Source of the DNA: Prolixibacteraceae bacterium UBA5740
Lineage (GTDB): Bacteria; Bacteroidota; Bacteroidia; Bacteroidales; Prolixibacteraceae
Assembly (NCBI GenBank): GCA_002419285.1
Contig: DIFU01000145.1
Span: 8,116 to 37,287, forward strand
Length of the DNA: 29,172 bases
Direction of reading: 5' to 3'
Position numbers and translations under genes: made by a program. Under the pieces are notes generated by a model. It made no database searches, had not been told where the DNA came from, and saw only the letters and a program-made list of their open reading frames with translations. The stretch's first letter is position 1. Each line of letters starts with the position of its first letter. This document shows positions 16,186-24,793 of the stretch, in pieces.

Positions 16186-16327
16186 TTATTCAGTCTGACG
16201 CAAAAATGCCAATATTTATCGGATGTGTTGACAATCTGGAAAAAATCTTCAGCCGCATTCAGTCCTGACCTGTCACGGAAATTTTTATAGATAGGATTTT
16301 ATATTTTAGAATATCAGCTTGTTAAAG

Positions 16328-16415
16328 TATTTTTGCCTAAAGTTGAGACCCCTTTTCCCTAAATATATTTTTCTGGGCAAGGGAATGATTATTAAGGCGT
16401 GATGTATTAATTTTG
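16328..16415 (+). promoter_or_regulatory. Two candidate -7 elements upstream of the oligopeptidase gene
   Basis: TATTTTTG (16328-16335) and TAATTTTG (16408-16415) are both perfect TAnnTTTG boxes. The first has TTT 20 bases upstream, the second ATG; neither is a full TTG. The first would give a leader of about 90 bases containing TTCCCT/AGGGAA (16355-16360 with 16380-16385), the second only about 10-20 bases. Confidence 0.45.
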
Positions 16416-16430
16416 TTAACCTAATACTGA

Positions 16431-18545
16431 ATGGTCAATATGAAAAAATTAACACCTCTTTTTGCAATGATGCTATTGTTTGCTTCGTGCCAGACCGGGG
16501 ACAAATCAGTAAACCCCCCGGTGGCAAAGAAAATACCATATGAAATCGTTACCCACGGACATCAGCGTGTTGATCCCTACTACTGGATGAACCAACGTGA
16601 AAATCCGGATGTGGTAGCCTACCTGGAAGCCGAGAATGCCTATCTGAAATCGATGATGAAGGATACGGAACCATTACAGGAGAAGCTTTACACCGAAATC
16701 CGGTCAAGGATCAAGGAGTCGGACGAATCGGTTCCCTATCCTGAAAATGGATATGAGTATTATTCACGAACCGTTCCTGGCGAGGAATACAGTCTGTTTT
16801 GCCGGAAAAAAACCGGTTCGGCAGTAGAAGAAATTATGCTCGACATCAATTCCATGGCAAAAGGTTATGCCTATTATGGCGTTGGAGGAGGGTCGGTTAG
16901 CCCTGACAATAAAATACTTGCCTATTCAGTGGATACGGTAAGCCGAAGAAATTATTCGATCTATTTTAAGGATTTGTCCACAGGTGCACTTTTGGCCGAT
17001 GTGATTCCTATGACAACAGGGGGTGTTGTTTGGGGAAATGATAACAAAACCATTTTCTATGTTGTAAGAAACGAAACCACGCTTCGCTCTGAAAAGATCA
17101 TGCGCCATACGCTGGGTACTGAGGTTTCAGACGATGACCTGGTTTACTTCGAGGAGGACGAAACCTTCAGCGTAAACATTTCCAAAACCAAATCGGGACG
17201 GTTCCTGATCATCGGATCGGGTAGTACCTTGACCACTGAGTTCAGGTTTCTCGATGCCAATAAGCCGGACGGGGTGTTCGAGGTTTTTCAGGCAAGAGAA
17301 CGCGGACTGGAATATGATGTAGACCATGCCGGTGATTTCTTTTATGTCCGAACCAATCTTAATGCCCGGAATTTCAGGTTGATGAAAGCTCCGCTGGACC
17401 GCACAATGAAAGAAAACTGGGTAGAAGTGATTCCCCATCGGGAAGATGTGTATCTGTCAGGCGTTTCCTTGTTCAATGATTTTATGGCCGTTCAGGAGAG
17501 GAAAGACGGGCTTAACCAGATCAGGATCATGCCCTGGAATGGAGAAGAACATACCATCGCTTTTGAAGAGGAGGTGTATACGGTCAGTATTGGTGTAAAC
17601 CGTGAGTTCGATTCATCGACGCTCAGGTTCCAGTACTCTTCACTCACAACACCGGTGTCGACATTCGATTATGAAATAAACAGCCGGGAACGCCTCTTGT
17701 TAAAGCAGGAAGAGGTACTGGGTGGTTTTAATGCCGGGGACTATGAAACCCTTCGAGATTATGCACTGGCAGCTGACGGAACGAGAATACCGCTAAGTAT
17801 TGTGTATAAAAAAGGTTTCGTGAAAGATGGAACCCGTCCAGCCTTGCTGTATGGATATGGATCTTATGGTTATACCCAGGACCCCCATTTCAGGGTGAGG
17901 ATCCTTCCCTTGCTGGACAGGGGGTTTGTTTATGTGATTGCCCATATCAGGGGAGAGCAGTTCTATGGCCGGGGCTGGTATGAAGACGGGAAGTTGCTAA
18001 AGAAAATAAATACCTTCACCGATTTCAATGCAGCTGCGGAACATCTGATCAAGGAAAAATATACCTCGGCTGATAAGTTATTTGCAAAAGGGGGTAGTGC
18101 CGGTGGCCTTTTGATGGGAGCAGTCGTAAACATGCGTCCCGATCTCTATAAAGGAGTGATTGCCAACGTGCCGTTTGTGGATGTGGTGACAACCATGCTG
18201 GATGAGTCAATTCCGTTAACAACAAGTGAGTTTGACGAGTGGGGCAATCCCAAGGATGAAACATACTACCATTATATGCTATCTTATTCGCCCTACGATA
18301 ACGTAGAAGCAAAGGATTATCCCGCTATGCTCGTAACCACCGGATTTCATGATTCACAGGTTCAGTATTGGGAGCCTGCCAAATGGGTAGCTAAACTTCG
18401 GGATATGAAAACTGATTCCAATCCGTTGTTGTTCCAGATCAATATGGACTTTGGCCATGGTGGGGCATCAGGTCGTTTCCAGGGGATCAAGGATACTGCG
18501 CTGGAGTATGCCTTTATTTTTGATCTGATAGGAATTACGGAATAA
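16431..18545 (+). CDS. Oligopeptidase B-like S9 family serine peptidase, predicted lipoprotein
   Basis: A 704-residue prolyl-oligopeptidase-fold enzyme. The N-terminal beta-propeller covers roughly residues 75-420 and the alpha/beta-hydrolase domain follows. The catalytic triad is S556 in G-G-S-A-G-G, D641 in H-D-S-Q-V-Q-Y-W, and H676 in F-G-H-G-G. MLDESIPLTTSEFDEWGNP (589-607) is characteristic of oligopeptidase B, which cuts short peptides after Arg or Lys. The N-terminus, best read from the second ATG at 16440 (MKKLTP), is a lipoprotein signal ending L-F-A-S-C. The enzyme should therefore be exported and lipid-anchored, unlike cytoplasmic E. coli PtrB. It is a single gene ending at a strong terminator. 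Confidence 0.92.
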   Translation: MVNMKKLTPLFAMMLLFASCQTGDKSVNPPVAKKIPYEIVTHGHQRVDPYYWMNQRENPDVVAYLEAENAYLKSMMKDTEPLQEKLYTEIRSRIKESDESVPYPENGYEYYSRTVPGEEYSLFCRKKTGSAVEEIMLDINSMAKGYAYYGVGGGSVSPDNKILAYSVDTVSRRNYSIYFKDLSTGALLADVIPMTTGGVVWGNDNKTIFYVVRNETTLRSEKIMRHTLGTEVSDDDLVYFEEDETFSVNISKTKSGRFLIIGSGSTLTTEFRFLDANKPDGVFEVFQARERGLEYDVDHAGDFFYVRTNLNARNFRLMKAPLDRTMKENWVEVIPHREDVYLSGVSLFNDFMAVQERKDGLNQIRIMPWNGEEHTIAFEEEVYTVSIGVNREFDSSTLRFQYSSLTTPVSTFDYEINSRERLLLKQEEVLGGFNAGDYETLRDYALAADGTRIPLSIVYKKGFVKDGTRPALLYGYGSYGYTQDPHFRVRILPLLDRGFVYVIAHIRGEQFYGRGWYEDGKLLKKINTFTDFNAAAEHLIKEKYTSADKLFAKGGSAGGLLMGAVVNMRPDLYKGVIANVPFVDVVTTMLDESIPLTTSEFDEWGNPKDETYYHYMLSYSPYDNVEAKDYPAMLVTTGFHDSQVQYWEPAKWVAKLRDMKTDSNPLLFQINMDFGHGGASGRFQGIKDTALEYAFIFDLIGITE

Positions 18546-18562
18546 TGGATTGATATTTTAAT

Positions 18563-18599
18563 AAAAAGCAGGCACTTTTGATTGGTGCCTGCTTTTTTT
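18563..18599. terminator. Bidirectional terminator between the oligopeptidase and PPK2 genes
   Basis: The 8-bp stem GCAGGCAC (18568-18575) / GTGCCTGC (18585-18592) has a 9-base loop. It is flanked by AAAAA on the left and TTTTTTT on the right, so each strand shows a stem followed by a T-run. It serves both convergent genes. Confidence 0.9.
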
Positions 18600-18617
18600 A
18601 CGTTTATTTTTTTGTGA

Positions 18618-19469
18618 CTATTCCTTTTTATCTTCCTGGTCATCTTCATCGGCTCCAACAAGATGTTCGTAGTAATCAGGTACAAAAGTCTGCTCTGACA
18701 TGGGCGGTCTGACATAGCCCGATTGTTTTGGGCGCGGAGGTAATTCAACTGGCGGCTGGGTATTGTCCTCATAAGGTATCATGGAGAGTAAATGGCGGAT
18801 ACAGTTCAGTCGTGACCGGCGCTTATCGTTGCTTTCCAGGACATACCAGGGCGATTGTTTGGTGTCGGTATAGGAGAACATTTCGTCTTTGGCTTTGGAA
18901 TATTCCACCCACTTATTACGGGCGATGATATCCATGTCACTGAATTTCCAACGCTTGGCCGGATCGTTGATGCGGCTGATAAAGCGCTTTTCCTGTTCAT
19001 CTTCACTAACCGAGAACCAATATTTAATGAGAATGATGCCTGCACGGATCAGCATCTTCTCGAAATTAGGGCATGATCTTAAAAAATCCCAGTATTCATC
19101 TTCGTTACAAAATCCCATCACCCTTTCAACACCCGCACGGTTATACCAGCTGCGGTCGAAAAGGACCAGTTCCCCGGCAGCCGGAAGATGCTGGACATAT
19201 CGTTGAAAGTACCACTGTGACTTTTCACGTTCTGTGGGTATGCCAAGTGCAACAACCCTGCATATACGAGGATTGAGCGGTTCGGCAATCCTTTTGATAG
19301 CGCCACCCTTTCCGGCTGCATCACGGCCTTCGAAAATCACAACAACCTTAAGTTTATTTGATTTTATCCAGTTCTGTAGCTTGACAAGTTCAATGTTCAG
19401 TCTTTCGAGTTCCTTCTCGTAAAAAGCTTTCTTCAGTTTACCGGATTCGGATACATTTGGTTTTGCCAT
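18618..19469 (-). CDS. ppk2: Polyphosphate kinase 2 family protein
   Basis: A 283-residue cytoplasmic kinase of the PPK2 family, which transfers phosphate between polyphosphate and nucleotides, usually favouring nucleotide phosphorylation from polyP. The Walker A is E47-GRDAAGKGG-56 and the Walker B region is LVLFDRSWYNRAGVERVMGF (101-120). The lid module KSQWYFQRYVQHLP (83-96) lies between them. Length and the DRSWYNRAGVE motif fit a one-domain class I enzyme. A proline-rich, then acidic, tail (after about 235) extends past the core and ends E-D-D-Q-E-D-K-K-E. The gene is monocistronic and convergent with the oligopeptidase gene. ADP versus GDP or AMP preference cannot be read from the sequence. 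Confidence 0.92.
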   Translation of the reverse strand: MAKPNVSESGKLKKAFYEKELERLNIELVKLQNWIKSNKLKVVVIFEGRDAAGKGGAIKRIAEPLNPRICRVVALGIPTEREKSQWYFQRYVQHLPAAGELVLFDRSWYNRAGVERVMGFCNEDEYWDFLRSCPNFEKMLIRAGIILIKYWFSVSEDEQEKRFISRINDPAKRWKFSDMDIIARNKWVEYSKAKDEMFSYTDTKQSPWYVLESNDKRRSRLNCIRHLLSMIPYEDNTQPPVELPPRPKQSGYVRPPMSEQTFVPDYYEHLVGADEDDQEDKKE

Positions 19470-20027
19470 GGAGAAATTGTTTTGATGCTGAAATTAAGCA
19501 ATCGTGAACAAAATGACAACGAAAAGGCATTGAAATTTTTAAAGGAGAATTTCAGGCCCGAAGGTCAGTCAGCCTTCAATAGCTGCCAGCCTTGCTTTAT
19601 GGGCAATATTTACCATGAAGTCCCGTAATTGATCAAACATCGTTTTCATTCCTTCAGTCAGATTACAGGTGTTGGTCACTATGCTGTTTCATGCAAGATC
19701 TATGCCCAACCTCAAAAGTAGAAGTTTTTGGCAAAAACTGAACTGTAAGTTGTGTATCAGCTTGGCGCAGTTGCATTCATCACCGGGGGATATCGCTTAT
19801 TCTTCATTTTGGGTAATTGCCGAAAACTTAGGATACTTTTTTATAAACAATACATCTCAATAATTTCAGACCAATCTGATTGTTTGAATCCCGGCAAGAA
19901 TAAAAAATCCGGAATCATCTGTTCATTGAAAGGGATGGAATGGAATTTCAATCATACTGGATCTCAGGTGGGTGCAGTGATGTATAAATAGAAAAGACAA
20001 TGTATAGGGCAAAAAAGTAAAATTTCA
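19470..20027. other. AT-rich intergenic region, no convincing gene
   Basis: It must contain the PPK2 promoter; on the minus strand only a weak TCATTTTG box is visible. A 26-codon minus-strand frame (19569-19649, starting MKTMFDQL) has an AAGGA next to its ATG, but it is too short to trust. Two small inverted repeats occur: AGTTTTT-N3-AAAAACT (19723-19739) and TCAGA-N4-TCTGA (19866-19879). Other short open frames here have no start signals or protein-like composition. Confidence 0.4.
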
Positions 20028-20058
20028 TTTTGAAGAAGAGAAAAATTTGATACATTTG
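20028..20058 (+). promoter_or_regulatory. Promoter of the tRNA operon
   Basis: TTTTG (20028-20032), 18 bases, then a perfect TACATTTG box (20051-20058). This fits the Bacteroidota -33/-7 pattern and is the nearest promoter upstream of the two tRNAs on the same strand. Transcription would start near 20064. Confidence 0.65.
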
Positions 20059-20063
20059 CACCC

Positions 20064-20177
20064 GCTATCCAGAAAGAAATAGCATGTTCATTGAAGTTTT
20101 GGGGCGAAAGTTGGAAGGTAACCTGCATATGGTAAGCCTGATAACTGAACATCCCTGAAAGAGTTCATTAAAATATT
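20064..20177 (+). other. Structured leader of the tRNA operon
   Basis: The leader between promoter and tandem units has no coding frame with a start codon. It can form a GCTAT/ATAGC hairpin (20064-20068 with 20079-20083), followed at once by ATGTTCA (20084-20090). That segment pairs perfectly with TGAACAT (20146-20152) and closes a domain of about 69 bases. What this domain does is unknown. Confidence 0.4.
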
Positions 20178-20336
20178 GGAGAGAATGGAGAGTGGCTTTT
20201 CCGTACAGCGGAAGCCAACCTGCCGAACCTCGGGAATTTATTCCAATACGTCACTGGACTGGAGAGAAGGAGAGTGGCTGTTCCGCGCAGCGGAAGCCAA
20301 CCTGCCGAACTTCGGAATTTATTCCAATACGTCACT
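20178..20336 (+). repeat. Two tandem units resembling the 5' part of tRNA-Ser
   Basis: Unit 1 (20178-20260, 83 bases) and unit 2 (20261-20336, 76 bases) are nearly identical. There are four substitutions, two single-base indels and five extra bases at the end of unit 1. Each starts GGAGAGA and continues to GAGTGGCT almost as the tRNA-Ser gene that begins at 20337. A second weaker match follows (GCAG...GC-AA-CTGCCG), where the tRNA has its anticodon arm. The 3' half is unlike tRNA, and no TCTCTCC partner for the acceptor stem exists in either unit. Each unit keeps a TTCCG/CGGAA hairpin inside GGC/GCC, a CCGA/TCGG hairpin and GGAAT/ATTCC. They lie within the tRNA operon transcript. Confidence 0.75.
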
Positions 20337-20424
<88 letters not shown>

Positions 20425-20429
20425 AACAT

Positions 20430-20504
20430 CGGGGTGTAGCGCAGCCCGGCTAGCGCACCTGCTTTGGGAGCAGGGGGTCCCAGGTTCGAATCCTGGTACC
20501 CCGA
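20430..20504 (+). tRNA. tRNA-Pro(TGG)
   Basis: A 75-base tRNA beginning 6 bases after tRNA-Ser. The acceptor stem CGGGGTG pairs with TACCCCG and the discriminator is A. The anticodon arm is CCTGC-TTTGGGA-GCAGG with anticodon TGG. The T arm is CCAGG-TTCGAAT-CCTGG. CCA is not encoded. It shares the transcript and terminator with tRNA-Ser. Confidence 0.97.
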
Positions 20505-20518
20505 CAGATTAAAATAAT

Positions 20519-20552
20519 GCCACTGTAATGAAAAATTGCAGTGGCTTTTTTT
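20519..20552 (+). terminator. Terminator of the tRNA operon
   Basis: The stem GCCACTG (20519-20525) / CAGTGGC (20539-20545) has a 13-base loop and is followed by TTTTTTT. It begins 15 bases after tRNA-Pro and just before the 3' end of the convergent Ca2+ ATPase gene. Confidence 0.9.
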
Positions 20553-20588
20553 ATGGGATGATTTTTAACCCGAAGGAGTCATAAGGTA

Positions 20589-23456
20589 TCATGAAGTCCT
20601 GGCTTTGCGGGCCTTCATTGCCCTAAAGAATTCTCCGATCCACAGAACCACCGAAGTAGAAGCAATGATGATCATCCAATCTCTTATTGAGATAGGCATT
20701 GTCCTGAAAACATCACCTCCGAATTGCACAATGATGATCTGTCCAGCCAGGATTACCAGCGCAATCATCATAAATCCGTAACTCTTTCGCAGGTTGCTAA
20801 AAGCCGATTTTCCTGAGAGAAAAGCCTTGGCATTGAACATGTTCCAAAACTGGAGCATAACGAATATCGTAAAATAGACCGATAGGTTATAGCGGCTGAT
20901 TTCACCGTTTGAGCTCATCAGATACAAAAGAACCAGGAGAACCACCACAAAGCTCATACCGGTATAAAGAATGGACTTTCTCATTTCAGAGTTTATGATG
21001 AAAGCATCATTCTTACGGGGTCGGTTATTCATCACTTCCCGGTTCGGAGGAAGTGAAGCCAGGGCTGCAGCTGCAAATGTATCCATGATGAGGTTTACCC
21101 ACAACATTTGGGTTACGGTCAAGGGCAGGTGCGTTCCGAATATAGATCCGATCAGGACAATAAAGAGTGCAGTAACATTGATGGTCAGCTGGAACAAAAT
21201 GAACCGCTGGATATTTTCATAGATTGACCTGCCCCACATAATAGCCGAAGCTATACTGCTGAATGAATCATCAGTGAGCGTAATGTCACTTGCTTCCTTG
21301 GCTACGTAGGTCCCCGATCCCATGGAAAGTCCTACGTGTGCATGATTTAATGCCGGTGCATCATTGGTCCCGTCACCGGTAACGGCTACCACCTCGTTGT
21401 TTTGTTGCAGTAATTGCACCAGTCGTTGTTTATCGGTAGGCCTGGCCCTGCACATAACCTTCAGCGTTTTAACCAAAGAGCGTGCTTCATTATCGGTCAG
21501 TTTTTCAAAATCCTGTCCCGTGATGATTTGACCACTATTTTTATTGTCTTCCCAGATGCCTATTTGCCTGGCAATTTCCACTGCGGTTCCATGCGTATCA
21601 CCAGTTACGATTTTAACATCTATGCCTGCCCGGAGACACTCATCAACGGCTTTGGGGACATCCTCCCTGATGGGATCAGAGATAGCCGTAAAGCCAAGAA
21701 AACTCAAACGCGGATTAACCAGTTCATTGTTTCTGATTCGCTCTTCGCCATCTTCCAGTATTTCATAGGCAAAACCTAAAGTCCTCATTGCTTTTTCCTG
21801 GTATCGGAGCAAATTATTCAAGATCTCTTCCCTGCTGAATGGGAAGTTTGTTTCAGGGTGAAGGAGTTCGATTGTTTCACACATGTTTAAAATGATCTCA
21901 GGGGCACCTTTAACGTAGAGTACACGCTTCCCTGTTTCTGGAGATTCAATGATCGTGGCCATGTATTTTCGCTCGGTCGAGAAGGAAATGTGGCCTTTTA
22001 CGGGGGCATTCTCCCGTATGGGAAGATAATCAATCCCCTTTTCGTGCAACCAGAGTAATAAGGCGGCTTCCGTCGGATTACCAATGGATTTCACTTCCCC
22101 TGGTATGGAATAGTCGAGATAGGCTGTCGAATTCACTGAGATGCCTTCAGTGAGCAGGTCATGATGTGTGCTTTTGTCAGAAAAAACCATTTCGTAAACT
22201 TTCATCTGGTTCTGTGTAAGCGTACCGGTTTTGTCGGTGCAAATAACGGTTGTGGCTCCCATGGTTTCACATGCATGCATTTTTCGCACCAGGTTGTTTG
22301 AAGCCAGCATGCGCCTCATACTCATTGCCAGGCTCAGCGTTACGCTCATGGGCAACCCTTCGGGAACCGACACAACCACAAGGGTGACTGACACCATAAA
22401 AAAATGGAGGATCTTTTCAGCAAGCGTCAGGTCAATCCAGACCGACGGGTCGAATATGTCAATTTTGAAAAGATATCCGATACCTAGCAGGACTACAAAA
22501 GTGATTGCCCCCAGTATCAACCATAAAATCCAGCTGGTTTTACGGACAACCCGGGGCACTTCATATTTGAATCCCAGCAGGTTTAACAAGTCAAACAGTA
22601 TTCCCATCCAGATTTTGGTCAGGGCAACCGTCATGGACAGTATAATAATGAAAATGATTCCAAGTTGAATCCCGGTAAAGGTTCCAAAGGCAATTTCCTT
22701 CAGTAAAAGAACTCCAAAAGTAAGCATGGCGATTGCGGTTCCCACCACTCCAATGAATTTGGCTAACTGTCCCAGCTGCTTGTTAAGAGGAGTTTCCTCA
22801 TTCGAAATTTCAGCTGCCCGATGGGCAACTTTCCCGAATTCGGTCATATCGCCTACCTCCGTTACCTCAAATAGGGCGTGGCCATCCATGACCTTGGTAC
22901 TTCTCAGTACACGATTGGGCGGGTATGTCGATTCGATCTCCTGCAAGTGGGGATCCGTTGTTTTCGAAGTTACGGGTTCTCCGGTCAGGGTCGATTCATC
23001 TACCTGTAACGATACCGCTTCCAGTAGTATTCCATCAGCAGGAATCTCTTCGCCGGTTTCCAGAATTACCAGGTCGCCAACCACAATGTCACTCTTGGGA
23101 ACCTGTGTGACGGATCCGTTTCGGTATACTTTGTGCAGGATCTCATTGTTGATCAGGCTCAGGATGTTGAATTTCCTGTTGGCATCGTATTCAAACCAGA
23201 AGGCTACACCTGTGGCCAGGAAAATAGCAATAAGGATCCCGATACTTTCGGTGTAGTCATTTTCAACATAGCTTACTCCCAATGAAATCAACGCAATAAA
23301 AAGCAACATGCGAATTACAGGATCCTCGAACTTCTCGATAAAAAGTTTCCATGGAGATATTTTTTTTGGTGGGGTTAACAGGTTAGTGCCATGCCTTTTT
23401 CTGCTTTCCGATACCTGTGCGTCATCCAGCCCCTGATAATGCCTGTTGGTTTTCAT
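20589..23456 (-). CDS. Calcium-translocating P-type ATPase (PMCA type)
   Basis: A 955-residue P2-type ATPase. The motifs in order are TGEP (158-161), PEGLP in M4 (365-369), phosphorylation site D408-K-T-G-T, KGAPE (516-520), TGDGTNDAP (693-701) and, in M5/M6, N760, N788 and D792 (LWVNLIMDTF). The M4 Glu plus M6 Asn/Asp, without the second-site residues of SERCA, fit a one-calcium PMCA-like pump. It would export Ca2+ from the cytoplasm at the cost of ATP. Between M3 (about 234-252) and M4 (about 350-372) there are some 95 residues with about two extra hydrophobic segments, more than a standard P2 pump needs. The gene is alone, convergent with the tRNA operon; only a weak CAACTTTG -7 box is seen upstream. 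Confidence 0.93.
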   Translation of the reverse strand: MKTNRHYQGLDDAQVSESRKRHGTNLLTPPKKISPWKLFIEKFEDPVIRMLLFIALISLGVSYVENDYTESIGILIAIFLATGVAFWFEYDANRKFNILSLINNEILHKVYRNGSVTQVPKSDIVVGDLVILETGEEIPADGILLEAVSLQVDESTLTGEPVTSKTTDPHLQEIESTYPPNRVLRSTKVMDGHALFEVTEVGDMTEFGKVAHRAAEISNEETPLNKQLGQLAKFIGVVGTAIAMLTFGVLLLKEIAFGTFTGIQLGIIFIIILSMTVALTKIWMGILFDLLNLLGFKYEVPRVVRKTSWILWLILGAITFVVLLGIGYLFKIDIFDPSVWIDLTLAEKILHFFMVSVTLVVVSVPEGLPMSVTLSLAMSMRRMLASNNLVRKMHACETMGATTVICTDKTGTLTQNQMKVYEMVFSDKSTHHDLLTEGISVNSTAYLDYSIPGEVKSIGNPTEAALLLWLHEKGIDYLPIRENAPVKGHISFSTERKYMATIIESPETGKRVLYVKGAPEIILNMCETIELLHPETNFPFSREEILNNLLRYQEKAMRTLGFAYEILEDGEERIRNNELVNPRLSFLGFTAISDPIREDVPKAVDECLRAGIDVKIVTGDTHGTAVEIARQIGIWEDNKNSGQIITGQDFEKLTDNEARSLVKTLKVMCRARPTDKQRLVQLLQQNNEVVAVTGDGTNDAPALNHAHVGLSMGSGTYVAKEASDITLTDDSFSSIASAIMWGRSIYENIQRFILFQLTINVTALFIVLIGSIFGTHLPLTVTQMLWVNLIMDTFAAAALASLPPNREVMNNRPRKNDAFIINSEMRKSILYTGMSFVVVLLVLLYLMSSNGEISRYNLSVYFTIFVMLQFWNMFNAKAFLSGKSAFSNLRKSYGFMMIALVILAGQIIIVQFGGDVFRTMPISIRDWMIIIASTSVVLWIGEFFRAMKARKARTS

Positions 23457-23881
23457 TCGTTAGAAACCTTTTTATGTAATTTTGATTCTGTCAAAGTTGA
23501 TAAGATCTCATCCGTTCAGTTTGCATGACCGTATATTATTCCGGCTTCGGTACTTTTCCCCTGATGATACTTTTGGGTGCACCATGATTTCGAATGAATG
23601 GGTGAAAATATAGGTAATTTAAGTATTGGCAAAAGAACATGGTTGTTTTTTTGTCTTCGATATTATTCCCAAGGTCTTGTGCCACAAAGGCAAATTTTGC
23701 CACCTGACCGCTTCGGTTCAGAATGCGATTCTTTTGTTTTTGGTATATGAATAATCCCATTTCGGTTGAATCGAAAATTGACATCCTATTTTAATGAACG
23801 AATTTTGGCAGGTGTACGGTTGTATTAAAGTATTTTTTACCTTTATAGCAAACTTGTGAACCAATAAAAATACTATTACCC
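23457..23881. other. Intergenic region between the Ca2+ ATPase and esterase genes
   Basis: The two flanking genes diverge, so both promoters should lie here. Candidates are imperfect: CAACTTTG for the ATPase (minus strand) and TACCTTTA (23838-23845) for the esterase. A palindrome GGCAAATTTTGCC lies at 23689-23701. One unsupported 82-codon frame is listed separately. Confidence 0.4.
23536..23784 (-). CDS. Possible small hypothetical protein
   Basis: An 82-codon frame with an ATG preceded by TAGG, in a region not covered by any other gene. The predicted product has mixed composition with aromatic residues (FFCQYLNYLYFHPF) and a basic C-terminus (KSIIRGKVPKPE), with no signal peptide or clear membrane helix. 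I do not recognise a family. It lies upstream of, and in the same direction as, the Ca2+ ATPase gene. There is no promoter of the usual pattern in front. It may be a chance frame or the remnant of a gene. Confidence 0.25.
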   Translation of the reverse strand: MSIFDSTEMGLFIYQKQKNRILNRSGQVAKFAFVAQDLGNNIEDKKTTMFFCQYLNYLYFHPFIRNHGAPKSIIRGKVPKPE

Positions 23882-24709
23882 ATGAAACGGACTCTGACTC
23901 TCCTGTTTTTGCTTCTTCTATTTGGGGGTATCATCGAAGCACAAACCCGATTTCAAGCCATACCTGAAGGGTTTGACCAAAATGGCGGGAATATTCCTGC
24001 CGGCAAAATTGATACAATTCTTTACCAATCCACAACCGTCGGAACAGTCAGGAAGGCTTTGGTCTATACGCCTCCAGGGTATTCCGCCGACAAAAAGTAT
24101 CCGGTTCTCTATCTTCTGCACGGAATTGGCGGAGATGAGAAGGAATGGCTGAACGGATCACCGCAATATATATTGAATAGATTGTATGCCGATGGTAAAG
24201 CCAAACCCATGATCATCATTATGCCAAATGGACGAGCAATGGTTGATGACAGGGCAACCGGAAATATTTTCGCGCAGGATAAAGTGGAGGCTTTCGCACG
24301 TTTTGAACTGGACCTGCTCAACGATTTGATTCCTTACATAGAAGCCCATTATCCGGTGGCCAGTTCAAGGGAGTCAAGGGCTATTGCCGGATTGTCGATG
24401 GGAGGCGGACAGTCACTCAATTTCGGTCTGGGCAATCCGGAGAAATTTGCCTGGGTTGGAGCTTTTTCTGCTGCACCAAATACGCGTATGCCTGAGGAAC
24501 TCCTTAAGAAGCAAGAAGATGTCAATCATTTTACACAACTTATCTGGTTTTCATGTGGCGACCAGGATGGTCTGGTCAATATAAGTAATCGTACCCATGA
24601 ATACCTTAAACAGCAAGGTATCGAGCATACTTATATCATTGATGAAGGCGGACATGACTTTAAGTTTTGGAAATCGAGTCTTTATCATTTTGTGCAACTG
24701 TTATTCTGA
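23882..24709 (+). CDS. Secreted alpha/beta-hydrolase esterase (esterase D / CE1-like)
   Basis: A 275-residue exported enzyme with a signal peptide (1-20, MKRT, leucine-rich core, cleavage before Q-T-R). The segment VYTPPGYSADKKYPVLYLLHG (61-81) is typical of the putative esterase family (PF00756) that includes CE1 feruloyl and acetylxylan esterases. The catalytic triad is S172 in G-L-S-M-G-G, D229 in C-G-D-Q-D-G, and H258 in E-G-G-H-D-F. With the two GH43 genes that follow on the same strand (84-base gap), the best guess is removal of feruloyl or acetyl side groups from arabinoxylan-type hemicellulose. The exact ester cannot be told. Confidence 0.88.
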   Translation: MKRTLTLLFLLLLFGGIIEAQTRFQAIPEGFDQNGGNIPAGKIDTILYQSTTVGTVRKALVYTPPGYSADKKYPVLYLLHGIGGDEKEWLNGSPQYILNRLYADGKAKPMIIIMPNGRAMVDDRATGNIFAQDKVEAFARFELDLLNDLIPYIEAHYPVASSRESRAIAGLSMGGGQSLNFGLGNPEKFAWVGAFSAAPNTRMPEELLKKQEDVNHFTQLIWFSCGDQDGLVNISNRTHEYLKQQGIEHTYIIDEGGHDFKFWKSSLYHFVQLLF

Positions 24710-24793
24710 AAAGGTATCAAACAGTGGAGGAAGTTCAACCTAAATGAATAGTCAGGAGAGATTTAAAATAAGTTCAATTTTAATTATTTAAAG

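Noticed and set aside
16201..16208. CATTTTTG on the minus strand as the symporter promoter
   Set aside because: One mismatch in the -7 box, and the nearest TTG is 23 bases upstream rather than about 20; not strong enough to list.
19569..19649. A 26-codon minus-strand frame (MKTMFDQL...) upstream of PPK2
   Set aside because: Too short, with the AAGGA directly touching the ATG and no known homologue. It could be an upstream frame of the PPK2 mRNA, but nothing else supports it.
19752..19991. A 79-codon + strand frame in the gap before the tRNA operon
   Set aside because: GTG start without a ribosome site, and a composition unlike the real genes here; the region is AT-rich intergenic DNA.
20178..20336. 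CRISPR-like or integrative-element att repeats next to a tRNA
   Set aside because: There are only two abutting units with no spacers, and no cas or integrase gene is nearby. The tRNA match is at the 5' end, whereas att duplications usually copy the 3' end.
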